Origin: Thiocystis violacea
GTDB taxonomy: Bacteria; Pseudomonadota; Gammaproteobacteria; Chromatiales; Chromatiaceae
Reading direction: 5' to 3'
DNA length: 45,850 bases
Assembly (NCBI RefSeq): GCF_016583565.1
Contig: NZ_NRRF01000040.1
Coordinates: forward strand, 1 to 45,850
Shown here: piece by piece, positions 1 to 8,360 of the stretch
How positions within the stretch are numbered: the stretch's first letter is position 1
How the letters are laid out: each line of letters begins with the position of its first letter
Translations under genes and position numbers: made by a program
The notes under the pieces: model-generated
What the model saw: the letters and a program-made list of their open reading frames with translations, nothing else
Databases searched by the model: none
What the model was told of the DNA's origin: nothing

Positions 1-140
1 AGATCAAGGATCGTGGCTATGCCGACAAGTACCGCGCGGACGCTCAGCCGATCCACCTGATCGGGGTGGAGTTCAGCCGCGAGCGCCGCGCGGTGGTGGG
101 GTTCGAGGTGGAGACGCTGGAGCCGGCTGGGGGTGGCTAA
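1..140 (+). CDS. C-terminal end of a PD-(D/E)XK nuclease-type AAA-ATPase-like protein (partial)
   Basis: An open frame enters from the left edge (first full codon at base 3) and stops with TAA at 138-140, giving about 45 residues. The segment contains IKDRGYADKY, then PIHLIGVEFS and a final VVGFEVE strand. This is the typical end of the PDDEXK_9 nuclease domain (PF08011) that follows an AAA-ATPase-like domain (PF09820) in a family abundant in Bacteroidetes, anaerobes and Chromatiaceae. The family's cellular role is not settled; it is nuclease-like and often present in many copies. The ATPase part and the start lie outside the window. It is transcribed toward flgL, with which it converges. Confidence 0.7.
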   Translation, partial: IKDRGYADKYRADAQPIHLIGVEFSRERRAVVGFEVETLEPAGGG

Positions 141-273
141 GGCTGTCCGTCCTGCAGCCCATCCGCCCTGACCAACCTGGTTCGACCAAGCTGACGGCGG
201 TCGTGCCCTCCAACTTCACGACCTCTAGCTGACCTAAGACGCCATGCTCGTCGAGACGGTAGTATCGATCTGT

Positions 274-295
274 GGTGCGAATCGCCTATCGCACC
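274..295. terminator. Stem-loop between convergent genes
   Basis: The arms GGTGCGA and TCGCACC pair perfectly over 7 bp with an 8-nt loop. The hairpin sits just beyond the flgL stop and downstream of the partial plus-strand gene, so it could end either transcript. There is no clear T-run on either side, so intrinsic termination is uncertain. The rest of 141-299 shows nothing recognisable. Confidence 0.3.
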
Positions 296-299
296 GGCC

Positions 300-1547
300 T
301 CAAAGGAAATCGAACAGCGACAGCCTGCTGGTCTGGACATAGCTCTGTTGAGCAGCCTGGAGCACGACTTCTTGCAATTGGAAGCGGCTAATGGCCTCCG
401 CGAAGTCGAGATCCCGGACATCGGAGAGCGTGGACTGGAGATCGACGAGGCGTTGGTCGTTGATGCCTTCCTGGGTATCCAACACATTCAGCCGCAGACC
501 GAGCGTGGTACGCACTTCGTTTGCGCGCCCGAGGCTGGAGTCCAGGTTGACCAAGGCCATCTCGACCGCCTCGGACAGGGCGCCCCGGCCCTCATCAGTC
601 GTAATGGGCCGTTCGAACGCCGTCGCCATGGCGTCCAGGGTGTCGAAGATGCTGACTTCGGGTGCTGGGCGTGAGCTGAGGGTGTCTCCATTACCGGGCG
701 TGCCGCTCAGGGTCATGGTCCGCCCCGCGAACTTGATCGGGACATCCGCTTCGTAGATCCCCTCAATGGGATCGCCGTCCTCGTTCAGCACCGGATTGCC
801 GTCGGAATCCGTAACGGCGTATTCCATGATGCCAGCGTTGTCCGTGAAACTGATGGTGAAGACCTCCTCGGGGGTCTGGTCGAAGGTCTCAAGATCGGCG
901 ATCCCGGTCTCCTCGACCACCAGGGTGCCGGTATTGAGAACCCCCATGACGCCTTCCAGCAGATGACCCGTCATCTCGGGGATGTCCATGAAGACGGACT
1001 TACCCGTGTCGCCCACCATGATGGAACGGGTGTCGGTGATGGCGACGTCACGCACGTCGCCCTCCCCTCTTGCCGCGACGTAGGAGACGACGCCAGCATC
1101 GTCTTGCGTAAAGGGTTTGGTGAAAGAGTCGGTTCCGGCGAAGAGGTATTCCCCGTTGGCATCCTTGCTGTTGGCGAGTCCCAGGATGTGATCTTTGATC
1201 TGGCGCAGCTCCGCTGCGATGGTGGCGCGGTCTTCCTGGTTGTAGGTGTCATTGCTCCCCGCAACGACGAGCTCTCTGGCGCGCTGCAGCGCGGTGTCGA
1301 AGGCGGTAACCAGCCCCTCCTCCTGCTCCAGCCGGGGCTTGGCGAAGTCCGCGTTGCGCTGGTACTGCTCGGTCGCGTTGATGGCAGCCTGCAAACGCAC
1401 GGATTGGGTCGCCCCGCTCGGATCGTCTGCCGGCGTGAGGATGCGTCGACCGGTCGCGAGCTGCAGGCTGGTGTGGTTGAGCTGCGTCTGGGCGCGCTGC
1501 ATCGCCGAAACGCCGGCGTTGAACATCTGGGTGGTCGAAATACGCAT
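300..1547 (-). CDS. flgL: Flagellar hook-associated protein 3 (hook-filament junction)
   Basis: FlgL (HAP3) forms the junction layer between FlgK and the flagellin filament outside the cell. The 415-residue protein starts MRISTTQMFNAG and has the flagellin-like N-terminal helix region (ARGRRILTPADDPSGA-type motif, here ATGRRILTPADDPSGA, near residues 31-46). It ends in the flagellin-like C-terminal helix LQAAQQSYVQTSRLSLFDFL. The variable centre (about residues 170-320) is acidic and probably surface-exposed. It lies 16 nt downstream of flgK in the same direction, so both are probably read from the sigma-28 promoter at 3579-3605. It is slightly longer than enteric FlgL because of the central insert. 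Confidence 0.96.
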   Translation of the reverse strand: MRISTTQMFNAGVSAMQRAQTQLNHTSLQLATGRRILTPADDPSGATQSVRLQAAINATEQYQRNADFAKPRLEQEEGLVTAFDTALQRARELVVAGSNDTYNQEDRATIAAELRQIKDHILGLANSKDANGEYLFAGTDSFTKPFTQDDAGVVSYVAARGEGDVRDVAITDTRSIMVGDTGKSVFMDIPEMTGHLLEGVMGVLNTGTLVVEETGIADLETFDQTPEEVFTISFTDNAGIMEYAVTDSDGNPVLNEDGDPIEGIYEADVPIKFAGRTMTLSGTPGNGDTLSSRPAPEVSIFDTLDAMATAFERPITTDEGRGALSEAVEMALVNLDSSLGRANEVRTTLGLRLNVLDTQEGINDQRLVDLQSTLSDVRDLDFAEAISRFQLQEVVLQAAQQSYVQTSRLSLFDFL

Positions 1548-1563
1548 GGGCCAAGTCTCCCAG

Positions 1564-3489
1564 TCAGCGCACGGCGTTGATGATGGTGTCGAACATCTGG
1601 CTAGCGACGGCGATCACCTGCGCGGAAGCCTCATAGGCTTGCTGGTAGCGCAGCATATCGGCAGCCTCCTCATCCAGGTTCACGCCGGAGATTGACTCGC
1701 GTTGGGCCTGTGCTGCCGCCAACAGTGTGGCGCTGGAGTCACGCGAGATCTGAGCTTGTCGAGTCTGGGAGCCGACTGTGGCGAGGATGTTGTTGTAGCT
1801 GCCCTGGATGGTCGACTTGCCCTCGACGGTGCGGAGATTCTGGATGTCCGCCATGGCGAGCATGTTGCGGTTGTCACCGCCGTTGCCCGCATTGCTCTCG
1901 ACGACGAACTCATCGCCGGCCACCATGTCGCCCTGAATCTCGACCTCCCAGCCGTTGAGCGCGACCGTCATGGTGTTGGTCGTCGCATCGTAGTCCGGAA
2001 CAAGGACAGTGGAGCTGCCATCTTCGGCGACCGCCGTGAAGTCAGTGCCGTCGAAGGTCAGCACGACACGACTGAGATCGAGCGTATCGGCATCGACCGC
2101 ACGCGCACTGACGATGCGACCCTCACCGGCGTTGAGCGGATAGGGCTCGGCGGTGATGGCACCGGCAGCGGCGATCTTCGCGGGATCCTTGATCGCGACC
2201 TCCAGCCCACTGTTGGCGAAGCGGGTCGGCTGGATCAGCCAGTTGTCGCCGCTCGCCGGCACGCTAGCAGGCGGCGTCGCCATCGCCGAGGTGTCGATCG
2301 TCATTCCTTCCGCTTCGAAAATGCCGCTGCCTGGCACCGTTTCATTGAGAGCGACAGCCGCGTTCTCGGGCAGGCGCAGCATGCGGTAGTTCGACCCGTC
2401 ATAGGAGAGCCGGTAATCGCTCGCGGTCAGCTCGGAGACGTTGGAGATGGTCACCGTCGGCGATTCCGACGCCGTGTTGGTGGTCTTGGCGTTCACCGCC
2501 ACGGGAGGCAGGGTAAAGATGTCCTGCCCTTGCTCGCCATTGAGGTCCAGCCCCAAGCGATTTTGCGCGTTGAGCTGCGTCGCCAGATTCAATGCAATGA
2601 GACCGATCTCGTTCTGGGGTCCGTCGAGCATCTGCTCGCGCGTCTGGAGCAGCCCGCCGATTTCGCCACCACTCATGAAACGGGTCACGTCGATGGGCGC
2701 ATTGCCCGCACTGGTCTTGAGCCCGATCCGCAGATTCTCCCGATCGGCCGAGAGGTGATCCGCGACCAGTGCATTGGCGGTGGCACCCATGACCAGCGCC
2801 TGACCATTGCCGATGAAGACCGAGACGGATCCGTCGTCCTGCTGGTTGACGCTGACATCGATTTTCTCCGACAGCTCGCTCAGAAGTTGATCGCGCCGAT
2901 CGAGCAAATCGTTGGGAGCCGATCCCCGCGTGTAGTCCGAGACGATCCGGTTGTTCAGATCCGCCAGGGACTTGGAATATTGGTTGATTTCATCGACCGT
3001 CACCTCGATCTGGCCGTTCACCATGGACCGCTGCTGATCGAATACGCGATTGAGCTGGCTCATGCGCTCCACTAAGGTCTCCGCCTCGTTGAGCATGACG
3101 GTGCGGTTCGGCACGGATCTCGGATCTCCGGCGACATCCTGAAGCGAGTTGAAGAAGCTCTCCAGCACGGGCTCGAGCCCGGTGGTCTCGTCGGCGAGGA
3201 CGAGATCGACGTTTTCGGCAAAACCAGCGAGCACGGTCGCATAGCTATTGTTGGAGGTGCTGCTGCGCAATTGGTTATTGACCAAATCGCTCTGCATCCG
3301 CTCGATGGCTGTGATTTGGACGCCCTGCCCGATGTATTTACCGCCCAGCATGTACGGGTTTTGGGTTTCCAAGAGCGTCCGCTGACGGCTATAGCCCTCA
3401 GTCGCGGCATTGGAGATGTTGTGACTCGTCGTCGCCAGGGCACGCTGATAGGCCAGCAGTCCAGAGACGGCAGTTCCCATGATGCTCAT
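1564..3489 (-). CDS. flgK: Flagellar hook-associated protein 1
   Basis: FlgK (HAP1) caps the hook and joins it to FlgL and the filament. The 641-residue protein opens with MSIMGTAVSGLLAYQRALAT and the rod/hook-type motif TTSHNISNAATEGYSRQRT, and closes with the conserved helix around GVNLDEEAADMLRYQQAYEA. These are the flagellar basal-body N- and C-terminal domains (PF00460, PF06429). The middle (about residues 320-540) is the variable outer domain. A second in-frame Met at residue 4 (MGTAVSG) is also a possible start. A 73-nt gap separates it from flgJ, and a sigma-28 promoter lies within the end of flgJ, so flgKL can be switched on late, independently of the rod-hook genes. Confidence 0.96.
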   Translation of the reverse strand: MSIMGTAVSGLLAYQRALATTSHNISNAATEGYSRQRTLLETQNPYMLGGKYIGQGVQITAIERMQSDLVNNQLRSSTSNNSYATVLAGFAENVDLVLADETTGLEPVLESFFNSLQDVAGDPRSVPNRTVMLNEAETLVERMSQLNRVFDQQRSMVNGQIEVTVDEINQYSKSLADLNNRIVSDYTRGSAPNDLLDRRDQLLSELSEKIDVSVNQQDDGSVSVFIGNGQALVMGATANALVADHLSADRENLRIGLKTSAGNAPIDVTRFMSGGEIGGLLQTREQMLDGPQNEIGLIALNLATQLNAQNRLGLDLNGEQGQDIFTLPPVAVNAKTTNTASESPTVTISNVSELTASDYRLSYDGSNYRMLRLPENAAVALNETVPGSGIFEAEGMTIDTSAMATPPASVPASGDNWLIQPTRFANSGLEVAIKDPAKIAAAGAITAEPYPLNAGEGRIVSARAVDADTLDLSRVVLTFDGTDFTAVAEDGSSTVLVPDYDATTNTMTVALNGWEVEIQGDMVAGDEFVVESNAGNGGDNRNMLAMADIQNLRTVEGKSTIQGSYNNILATVGSQTRQAQISRDSSATLLAAAQAQRESISGVNLDEEAADMLRYQQAYEASAQVIAVASQMFDTIINAVR

Positions 3490-3562
3490 TGGTTCAACCC
3501 TGCGTCATGATTTCAGTTCGCCTGACCGCTCCGCCGGTCCTTCCGGTCGTGCACGCGATTGC

Positions 3563-4651
3563 TCACCCTTCCGATAGGTTATCGGCATCACTCACCGAAA
3601 CTTGAATCTCGGCCTCGGTTTGGGACTCGCCGGGTTGGGACTCGAGGGCGGCGCTGATGCGCAGCAGACGGTCGCGGATGCCGAGGATCTTGGAGGCGTA
3701 GCGCGGATCGGTGGCATAACCGGCCTTCTGCAGTCCGCGCACGAAGTCCTCCGCCGTCTCGCTCTCCAGGGCTTCACCGTAGCGCGGATTGCGGCGCAGA
3801 AAGGCGACGTAGTCGACGAATGAGTCCGCCGGACTGCTGTAGGCTCGGAATTTTGCCTGCTCGCGCCGTGCCACGCCGTTGCGGTACTCCAGGGTACCCA
3901 CCCCGACCTTATCGCCCTTCCAGCTGCGGTCCGCCTTGATGCCGAAGAGATTGAAGCTACTGCTGCCGTCGGAGCGGCGCGGGACGTGCTTGCCCCAACC
4001 CGTTTCGAGCGCGCTCTGCGCCAGGAGTGCGCTGGTATCCATGCCAAGCCGCTCGGCCGCCTCGTCCGCGTAAGGCTTGAGGTAGGCGACGAACTCCTCC
4101 GGGCTGCTCGGTGGCCACTGCCCCTTGGCGCCGACCTGAATGGAGCCGGTCTTGGACGTGGCCGCCGCACTCACTTGGGGGCTCGCGTCCGATTCCGACC
4201 CCGCCGTCTTGACGGCCTCCACGGCCACGTCGAGCTTGCGTCGCTTCATGCTGCGCAGCCAGGGGTTGCGCTCCGGGACGGTCAGATCCTTGGGATCGCG
4301 CGTCTCGGGGTCTCCGCTCAGCTCGGGCGCCAGCTGGCGCAACAGGGCCTTGCGGATACCCATGCCATCGCCTTCGCTGAGGACGGTCGCGATCTGCTGA
4401 TCGTACAGATCCTGGTAGAGCCGCGTCTGGCTGGAGTCGAAGAGCCCGTCCGCCAGACCGGCTGAGCGCATGTGCTTGAGCATCTGCCCGACCAGCAGGG
4501 ACTCGAAGGCCCGCGCCGCGGCATCCAGCCCCGCCGCCCCGTCGTTGCGCGCCGAACGCGCGAGGCCGTTGTAGGAGGTCGGGTCGCTCACCAGCCCGGT
4601 CTGCGCCCTGGCGGCCGTGCCGAGGCCGAGCTTGTCGCTGGATGAGAGCAT
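3563..4651 (-). CDS. flgJ: Flagellar rod assembly protein / peptidoglycan hydrolase FlgJ
   Basis: FlgJ is exported to the periplasm, where it scaffolds the rod and opens the peptidoglycan for it. The 362-residue protein has the N-terminal rod-binding domain (about residues 35-105; AFESLLVGQMLKHMRSAGL, then SQTRLYQDLYDQQIATVLSE). A linker of about 80 residues follows, then a C-terminal glucosaminidase domain (about residues 185-335) with SALETGWGKHV, whose Glu is the expected catalytic acid, and FNLFGIKADRSWKG. This two-domain form is the beta/gammaproteobacterial type. It lies 7 nt after flgI. Its last codons overlap the flgK sigma-28 promoter. Confidence 0.95.
   Translation of the reverse strand: MLSSSDKLGLGTAARAQTGLVSDPTSYNGLARSARNDGAAGLDAAARAFESLLVGQMLKHMRSAGLADGLFDSSQTRLYQDLYDQQIATVLSEGDGMGIRKALLRQLAPELSGDPETRDPKDLTVPERNPWLRSMKRRKLDVAVEAVKTAGSESDASPQVSAAATSKTGSIQVGAKGQWPPSSPEEFVAYLKPYADEAAERLGMDTSALLAQSALETGWGKHVPRRSDGSSSFNLFGIKADRSWKGDKVGVGTLEYRNGVARREQAKFRAYSSPADSFVDYVAFLRRNPRYGEALESETAEDFVRGLQKAGYATDPRYASKILGIRDRLLRISAALESQPGESQTEAEIQVSVSDADNLSEG
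3579..3605 (-). promoter_or_regulatory. Sigma-28 (FliA) promoter for flgKL
   Basis: Read on the minus strand this is TCAAGTTT, 11 nt, GCCGATAA. Against the consensus TAAAGTTT-N11-GCCGATAA, the -10 is perfect, the -35 has one mismatch and the spacing is exact. It lies inside the 3' end of flgJ, with the predicted start near 3571 and a leader of about 80 nt before the flgK start codon. Confidence 0.85.
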
Positions 4652-4658
4652 GGCCGAC

Positions 4659-5837
4659 TCAGATGACGATCAGCTCGGCGCGCAGGGCACCCGCCTCGCG
4701 CAGGGCCTCGAGGATGGCGACGAGATCGCCAGGGGCGGCGCCCACCTCGTTGACGGCCTGGACGATATCGCCGAGCGAGGTGCCGGGGGCGAAGAGGAAC
4801 ATGCGGTTCTTGTCCTGCTTGACCTCGACATTGCTCTGCGGCACCACGGCCGTCTGGCCGCCGGCGAACGGAGCGGGCTGAGAGACCTGCGGGTTCTCGC
4901 TGATGGTGACCGTCAGGTTGCCGTGGGAGACGGCCGCCGGCCTCACGGTCACGCCTTCGCCGATGACGATGGTGCCGGTGCGCGCGTTGATGATGACGCG
5001 CGCGGGCGGTTCGGCGGCCTCGACGGGCAGGTTCTCGATGACAGAGACGAAGGAGACGCGCTGACTGGGGTCGTTCGGGGCGCGCACCTGGATGGACGAG
5101 CCGTCCAACGGCCGGGCGTATTCCTCACCCAGGTTTTCGTTGATGACCTCGGCGACCCGATTGGCCGTGGTGAAGTCCGGGCGGCGCAGGTTCAGCACCA
5201 GGTAATCGCCCTGGGCGAAGCCGCTCGGGACCTCGCGCTCGACCGTGGCCCCGTTGGGGATACGCCCGACGCTGGGCACATTGACGGTGATGCGGCTGCC
5301 GTCGGCCCCGCCAGCACCGAAACCGCTCACGGTCAGATTGCCCTGCGCCATGGCGTAGACCTGCCCGTCCGAGCCCTTGAGGGGCGTCATCAGCAAGGTT
5401 CCGCCGCGCAGACTCTTGGCATTGCCGAGCGAGGAGACGGTGATGTCCATGCGCTGGCCGGGTTTGGAGAACGGCAGCAGGTCGGCGGTCACGATGACCG
5501 CGGCCAGGTTCTTGGTCTGGGGATTGACGTTGTCCGGCACCGTGATGCCGAGCTGCACCAGCATGTTCTTGAGGCTCTGGACCGTGAAGGGTGCCTGGGT
5601 GGTCTGGTCGCCCGTGCCGTCGAGGCCCACGACCAGGCCATAGCCGACCAGCTGGTTATCACGCACACCGGCGATTGTGGCGAGGTCCTTGATGCGCTCC
5701 AGTCCGACACTGCTCCAGTCGTTCTCGGCGCCATAGTCGTCGACCGCGACCGTATTGCCCGCCAGCGTCAGGCCCGTGGAACCGGCGGCGACCATGGCGA
5801 GGAGCATTGCGCGGCTGAATGTGATGATCCTGTTCAT
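4659..5837 (-). CDS. flgI: Flagellar P-ring protein
   Basis: FlgI forms the P ring around the distal rod in the peptidoglycan layer. The 392-residue precursor has an N-terminal signal peptide (about residues 1-26, hydrophobic [16 protein letters not shown]). The mature protein carries the conserved [20 protein letters not shown] stretch, then GLDGTGDQT, and ends in the family's closing segment ([20 protein letters not shown], then [16 protein letters not shown]). It is the usual length for FlgI. It follows flgH after an unusually long 198-nt gap that holds a diverged palindromic repeat, and precedes flgJ by 7 nt. FlgA, encoded at 13616, is its expected chaperone. Confidence 0.97.
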   Translation of the reverse strand: MNRIITFSRAMLLAMVAAGSTGLTLAGNTVAVDDYGAENDWSSVGLERIKDLATIAGVRDNQLVGYGLVVGLDGTGDQTTQAPFTVQSLKNMLVQLGITVPDNVNPQTKNLAAVIVTADLLPFSKPGQRMDITVSSLGNAKSLRGGTLLMTPLKGSDGQVYAMAQGNLTVSGFGAGGADGSRITVNVPSVGRIPNGATVEREVPSGFAQGDYLVLNLRRPDFTTANRVAEVINENLGEEYARPLDGSSIQVRAPNDPSQRVSFVSVIENLPVEAAEPPARVIINARTGTIVIGEGVTVRPAAVSHGNLTVTISENPQVSQPAPFAGGQTAVVPQSNVEVKQDKNRMFLFAPGTSLGDIVQAVNEVGAAPGDLVAILEALREAGALRAELIVI

Positions 5838-5891
5838 GATCGACCTCGATTGTCCTGCACGTCAGGCGATGTTCTGGAAGCGTGGCACCGT

Positions 5892-5983
5892 CGGGTGGGC
5901 GAGGCGCAGCGACCTCGATGGGCACGCCCCATGAGCGGCCTTCCCACTCACACCGATCTGCCGGGGGCTTTGCCCACCCTACT
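5892..5983. repeat. Diverged relative of the GGGCTTTGCCCATCCTAC palindromic repeat
   Basis: The flgH-flgI gap contains the blocks GATGGGCACGCCC and GGGGGCTTTGCCCACCCTAC, which match the two arms of the 93-bp repeat at 30820-30912 and 35869-35961. An outer inverted pair GGGTGGGC (5893-5900) / GCCCACCC (5972-5979) would let the whole segment fold. It lies within the flagellar operon, so it would be transcribed into the flgH-flgI mRNA. Confidence 0.6.
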
Positions 5984-6035
5984 AAAGAAGACAGCAAAGC
6001 TCGGGCCAGTTGCCTTGCGCCAGTGACGCGTCGGC

Positions 6036-6746
6036 TCAGATCGGCCAGATGGGGCTGTTGAAGAAACGCGACAGCCAGCCCTGGGCGTTGCTGTCGCTGA
6101 GCGCACCGGTTCCGCCGTAGTAGAGCTGGGCATTGGCGACCTGGGTCGACTGGATGGTGTTGTCGGTCGTGACATCGGCCGGGCGGATGATGCCGCGGAT
6201 GCGCACATACTCGTTGCCCTGGTTGATGCCCAGCCATTTCTCGCCCTGGATGACCAGATTCCCGTTCGGCAGGACCTCGGCGACGGTGACCGTGATCTCA
6301 CCACTCAACTGATTGCTCTGGCTCGAGTCGCCAGAACCGTCAAAGGTTCGTCCACCCGTGGACGACGCGCCGAAGAGCGACAGATCATTGTCGAGAAACG
6401 TCTTGCCGGCGACCGTGATGTCGCCGACGGCCATGTCCATGCTCGAATCCTTGGAGGTCGAGGTCGCCGACGACTTCTTGGCGTTGGTCTTCTCGGCCAA
6501 GACCACGGTGACCAGATCGCCGACACGCCGCGCCTTGGAGTCCTCGAAGAGTCCCTGGGACTGCGCCGCCTGGAAGATGGCGCCATTGTTGGCGGCCGCG
6601 GGCTTGGGCGCGATGGGTGCCGACGGACGGTACTCCGCCGCATCGCCGGGCTTCGGTGGATTGAGCGTGCTGCAGGCAGAGAGGCCCGTGACGGCCAGGA
6701 TGCAGAGGCCGCGGGTGAGTCGTGTGCGGGTGAGTGAGGTGATCAT
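6036..6746 (-). CDS. flgH: Flagellar L-ring lipoprotein
   Basis: FlgH forms the L ring in the outer membrane. The 236-residue precursor has a lipoprotein signal peptide ending in the lipobox LSAC (Cys25), so the mature protein is expected to be acylated and anchored in the outer membrane. Conserved FlgH features include RVGDLVTVVLAEKTNAKKS, then the Ser/Thr/Gly-rich centre, GEITVTVAEVLPNGNLVIQG and the closing LSRFFNSPIWPI. The length is normal. flgG lies 27 nt upstream in the operon and flgI follows after a 198-nt gap. Confidence 0.97.
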   Translation of the reverse strand: MITSLTRTRLTRGLCILAVTGLSACSTLNPPKPGDAAEYRPSAPIAPKPAAANNGAIFQAAQSQGLFEDSKARRVGDLVTVVLAEKTNAKKSSATSTSKDSSMDMAVGDITVAGKTFLDNDLSLFGASSTGGRTFDGSGDSSQSNQLSGEITVTVAEVLPNGNLVIQGEKWLGINQGNEYVRIRGIIRPADVTTDNTIQSTQVANAQLYYGGTGALSDSNAQGWLSRFFNSPIWPI

Positions 6747-6773
6747 GGCGATCTCGCGTTCGATGATCGGTTA

Positions 6774-7562
6774 TCAGCCAAGGTGGTTGTTCGCGAACTG
6801 CAGCATCTCGTCGGCGGCGGAGATGGCCTTGGAATTGACCTCGTAGGCGCGCTGGGTCTCGATCATGTTGACCAGCTCCTCCGCCATGTTCACGTTACTG
6901 GTCTCCAACGCCCCTTGGATGACGGTGCCGACGCCATTCTGTCCGGGGTTGGATTGCTGGGCATTGCCGGAGGCGGCGGTCTCCAGGTAGAGGTTCTCGC
7001 CGACCGCCTGCAGCCCCGCGGGATTGACGAAGTCCGCGAGCTGGATGTTCCCAAGCTGGACCGGCGCGGCCTGGTCCGGCAGCTGGGCGCTGACGGTGCC
7101 ATCGGTACCGATGGTGATGGTCTGGGCGTTCTCCGGCACCACCAGACCCGGCTGCAGGGCGTAGCCGTTGGACATGACCACCTCGCCGTTGGCGTTGAGC
7201 TGAAAGCCACCGTCGCGGGTGTAGCCGAGTTCGCCGTTGGGCATGAGGATCTGGAAAAAGCCGCGCCCCTGGATGGCGATGTCCAGCGAATTCTCGGTCT
7301 GGATGATGTTGCCCTGGGCGAAGAGCTTCTCGGTGGCGACCGTGCGCACGCCGGTGCCGAGCGTCAGGCCCGAGGGCAACTGGGCCTCCTGCGTGGCCTG
7401 CGCGCCCGGCTGGCGAATGGTCTGATAGATGAGATCCTCGAACACCGCCCGGCCCTTCTTGTACCCATTGGTGTTGACGTTGGCCAGGTTGTTCGAGACC
7501 ACGGACATACGGGTCTGCTGCGCGTCGAGGCCGGTCTTCGCGATCCAAAGTGCTTGGTTCAT
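6774..7562 (-). CDS. flgG: Flagellar distal rod protein
   Basis: FlgG builds the distal rod that passes through the P and L rings. The 262-residue protein starts [19 protein letters not shown] with the rod motif [20 protein letters not shown]. It has the FlgG/FlgE central domain ([18 protein letters not shown], near residues 80-97) and ends with the conserved [20 protein letters not shown] helix. FlgG is typically 260 residues, so this is full length. It sits 29 nt after flgF and 27 nt before flgH. Confidence 0.98.
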   Translation of the reverse strand: MNQALWIAKTGLDAQQTRMSVVSNNLANVNTNGYKKGRAVFEDLIYQTIRQPGAQATQEAQLPSGLTLGTGVRTVATEKLFAQGNIIQTENSLDIAIQGRGFFQILMPNGELGYTRDGGFQLNANGEVVMSNGYALQPGLVVPENAQTITIGTDGTVSAQLPDQAAPVQLGNIQLADFVNPAGLQAVGENLYLETAASGNAQQSNPGQNGVGTVIQGALETSNVNMAEELVNMIETQRAYEVNSKAISAADEMLQFANNHLG

Positions 7563-7591
7563 GGTCTAGCTCCTCTGTCTACCCGGCTCGG

Positions 7592-8332
7592 CTAACTGGC
7601 GCCCAGCAAGCGGTTGTGCTTTTCTTCGAGGTCGTTGGCGGTTTCCATCATCTTGATCTGCGTCTCGTAGCTGCGCGAGAGCTCGATCATCCGTGTCAGG
7701 GCCGCCACCGTATTGACGTTGCTGGTCTCCAGCATCCCGGTCACCACGCGGACATTGGCGTCCGCCGCAGGTGCCTGACCATTCTCAGCACGAATCAAGC
7801 CATCTTCCCCGCGCTTCAGGGTCTTGGTGTCCGGGTTCACCAGGCGAATGCGATCGACCGCCGCCAGGGCGTTCGGGTTGGATCCCGACGGACGGACGGT
7901 GATGGTCCCGTCCGTGCCGATCAGCAGACTTTCATTGGGCGGGATGGTGATGGGGCCGCCATCGCCGAGCACGGGCAGCCCGCGATCGTTGAGCAGCATG
8001 CCGTTGACGTCGATATGCAGGTTACCCGCGCGGGTGTAAGCCTCACCGCCGTCTGGAGCCTGGACGGCGATGAAACCCTCTCCCTCGATGGCGACATCCA
8101 GATCCCGCCCGGTGCTCTGGAGCGCGCCGTGGGTGAAGTCGATGGCCTCGTCCCTGACCTGCACATAGTCTCGCGAGTCGTACACCGGTCCCCGCACGGG
8201 GGTCGTGTAGGCGTCCGCGAGCGACTCGCGAAAGCCATGAGTGGTGGCATTCGCCAGGTTGTGATTGTTGATGGCCTGCGCATAGAGATTCTCTTTCGCG
8301 CCGGACATCGCCAGGTATAGGAAACGATCCAT
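7592..8332 (-). CDS. flgF: Flagellar proximal rod protein
   Basis: FlgF is a proximal rod subunit. The 246-residue protein starts MDRFLYLAMSGAKENLYAQ, has the rod-family motif NNHNLANATTHGFRES and the central DVAIEGEGFIAVQAPDGGEA segment, and ends with LETSNVNTVAALTRMIELSR plus the closing helix. It is distinguished from FlgG by its start and by the slightly divergent central domain. Full length for the family. It lies between flgE (28 nt upstream) and flgG in the same transcriptional direction. Confidence 0.96.
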   Translation of the reverse strand: MDRFLYLAMSGAKENLYAQAINNHNLANATTHGFRESLADAYTTPVRGPVYDSRDYVQVRDEAIDFTHGALQSTGRDLDVAIEGEGFIAVQAPDGGEAYTRAGNLHIDVNGMLLNDRGLPVLGDGGPITIPPNESLLIGTDGTITVRPSGSNPNALAAVDRIRLVNPDTKTLKRGEDGLIRAENGQAPAADANVRVVTGMLETSNVNTVAALTRMIELSRSYETQIKMMETANDLEEKHNRLLGAS

Positions 8333-8360
8333 GACTCACCCTTGGCCAGACGGCGGAGCA

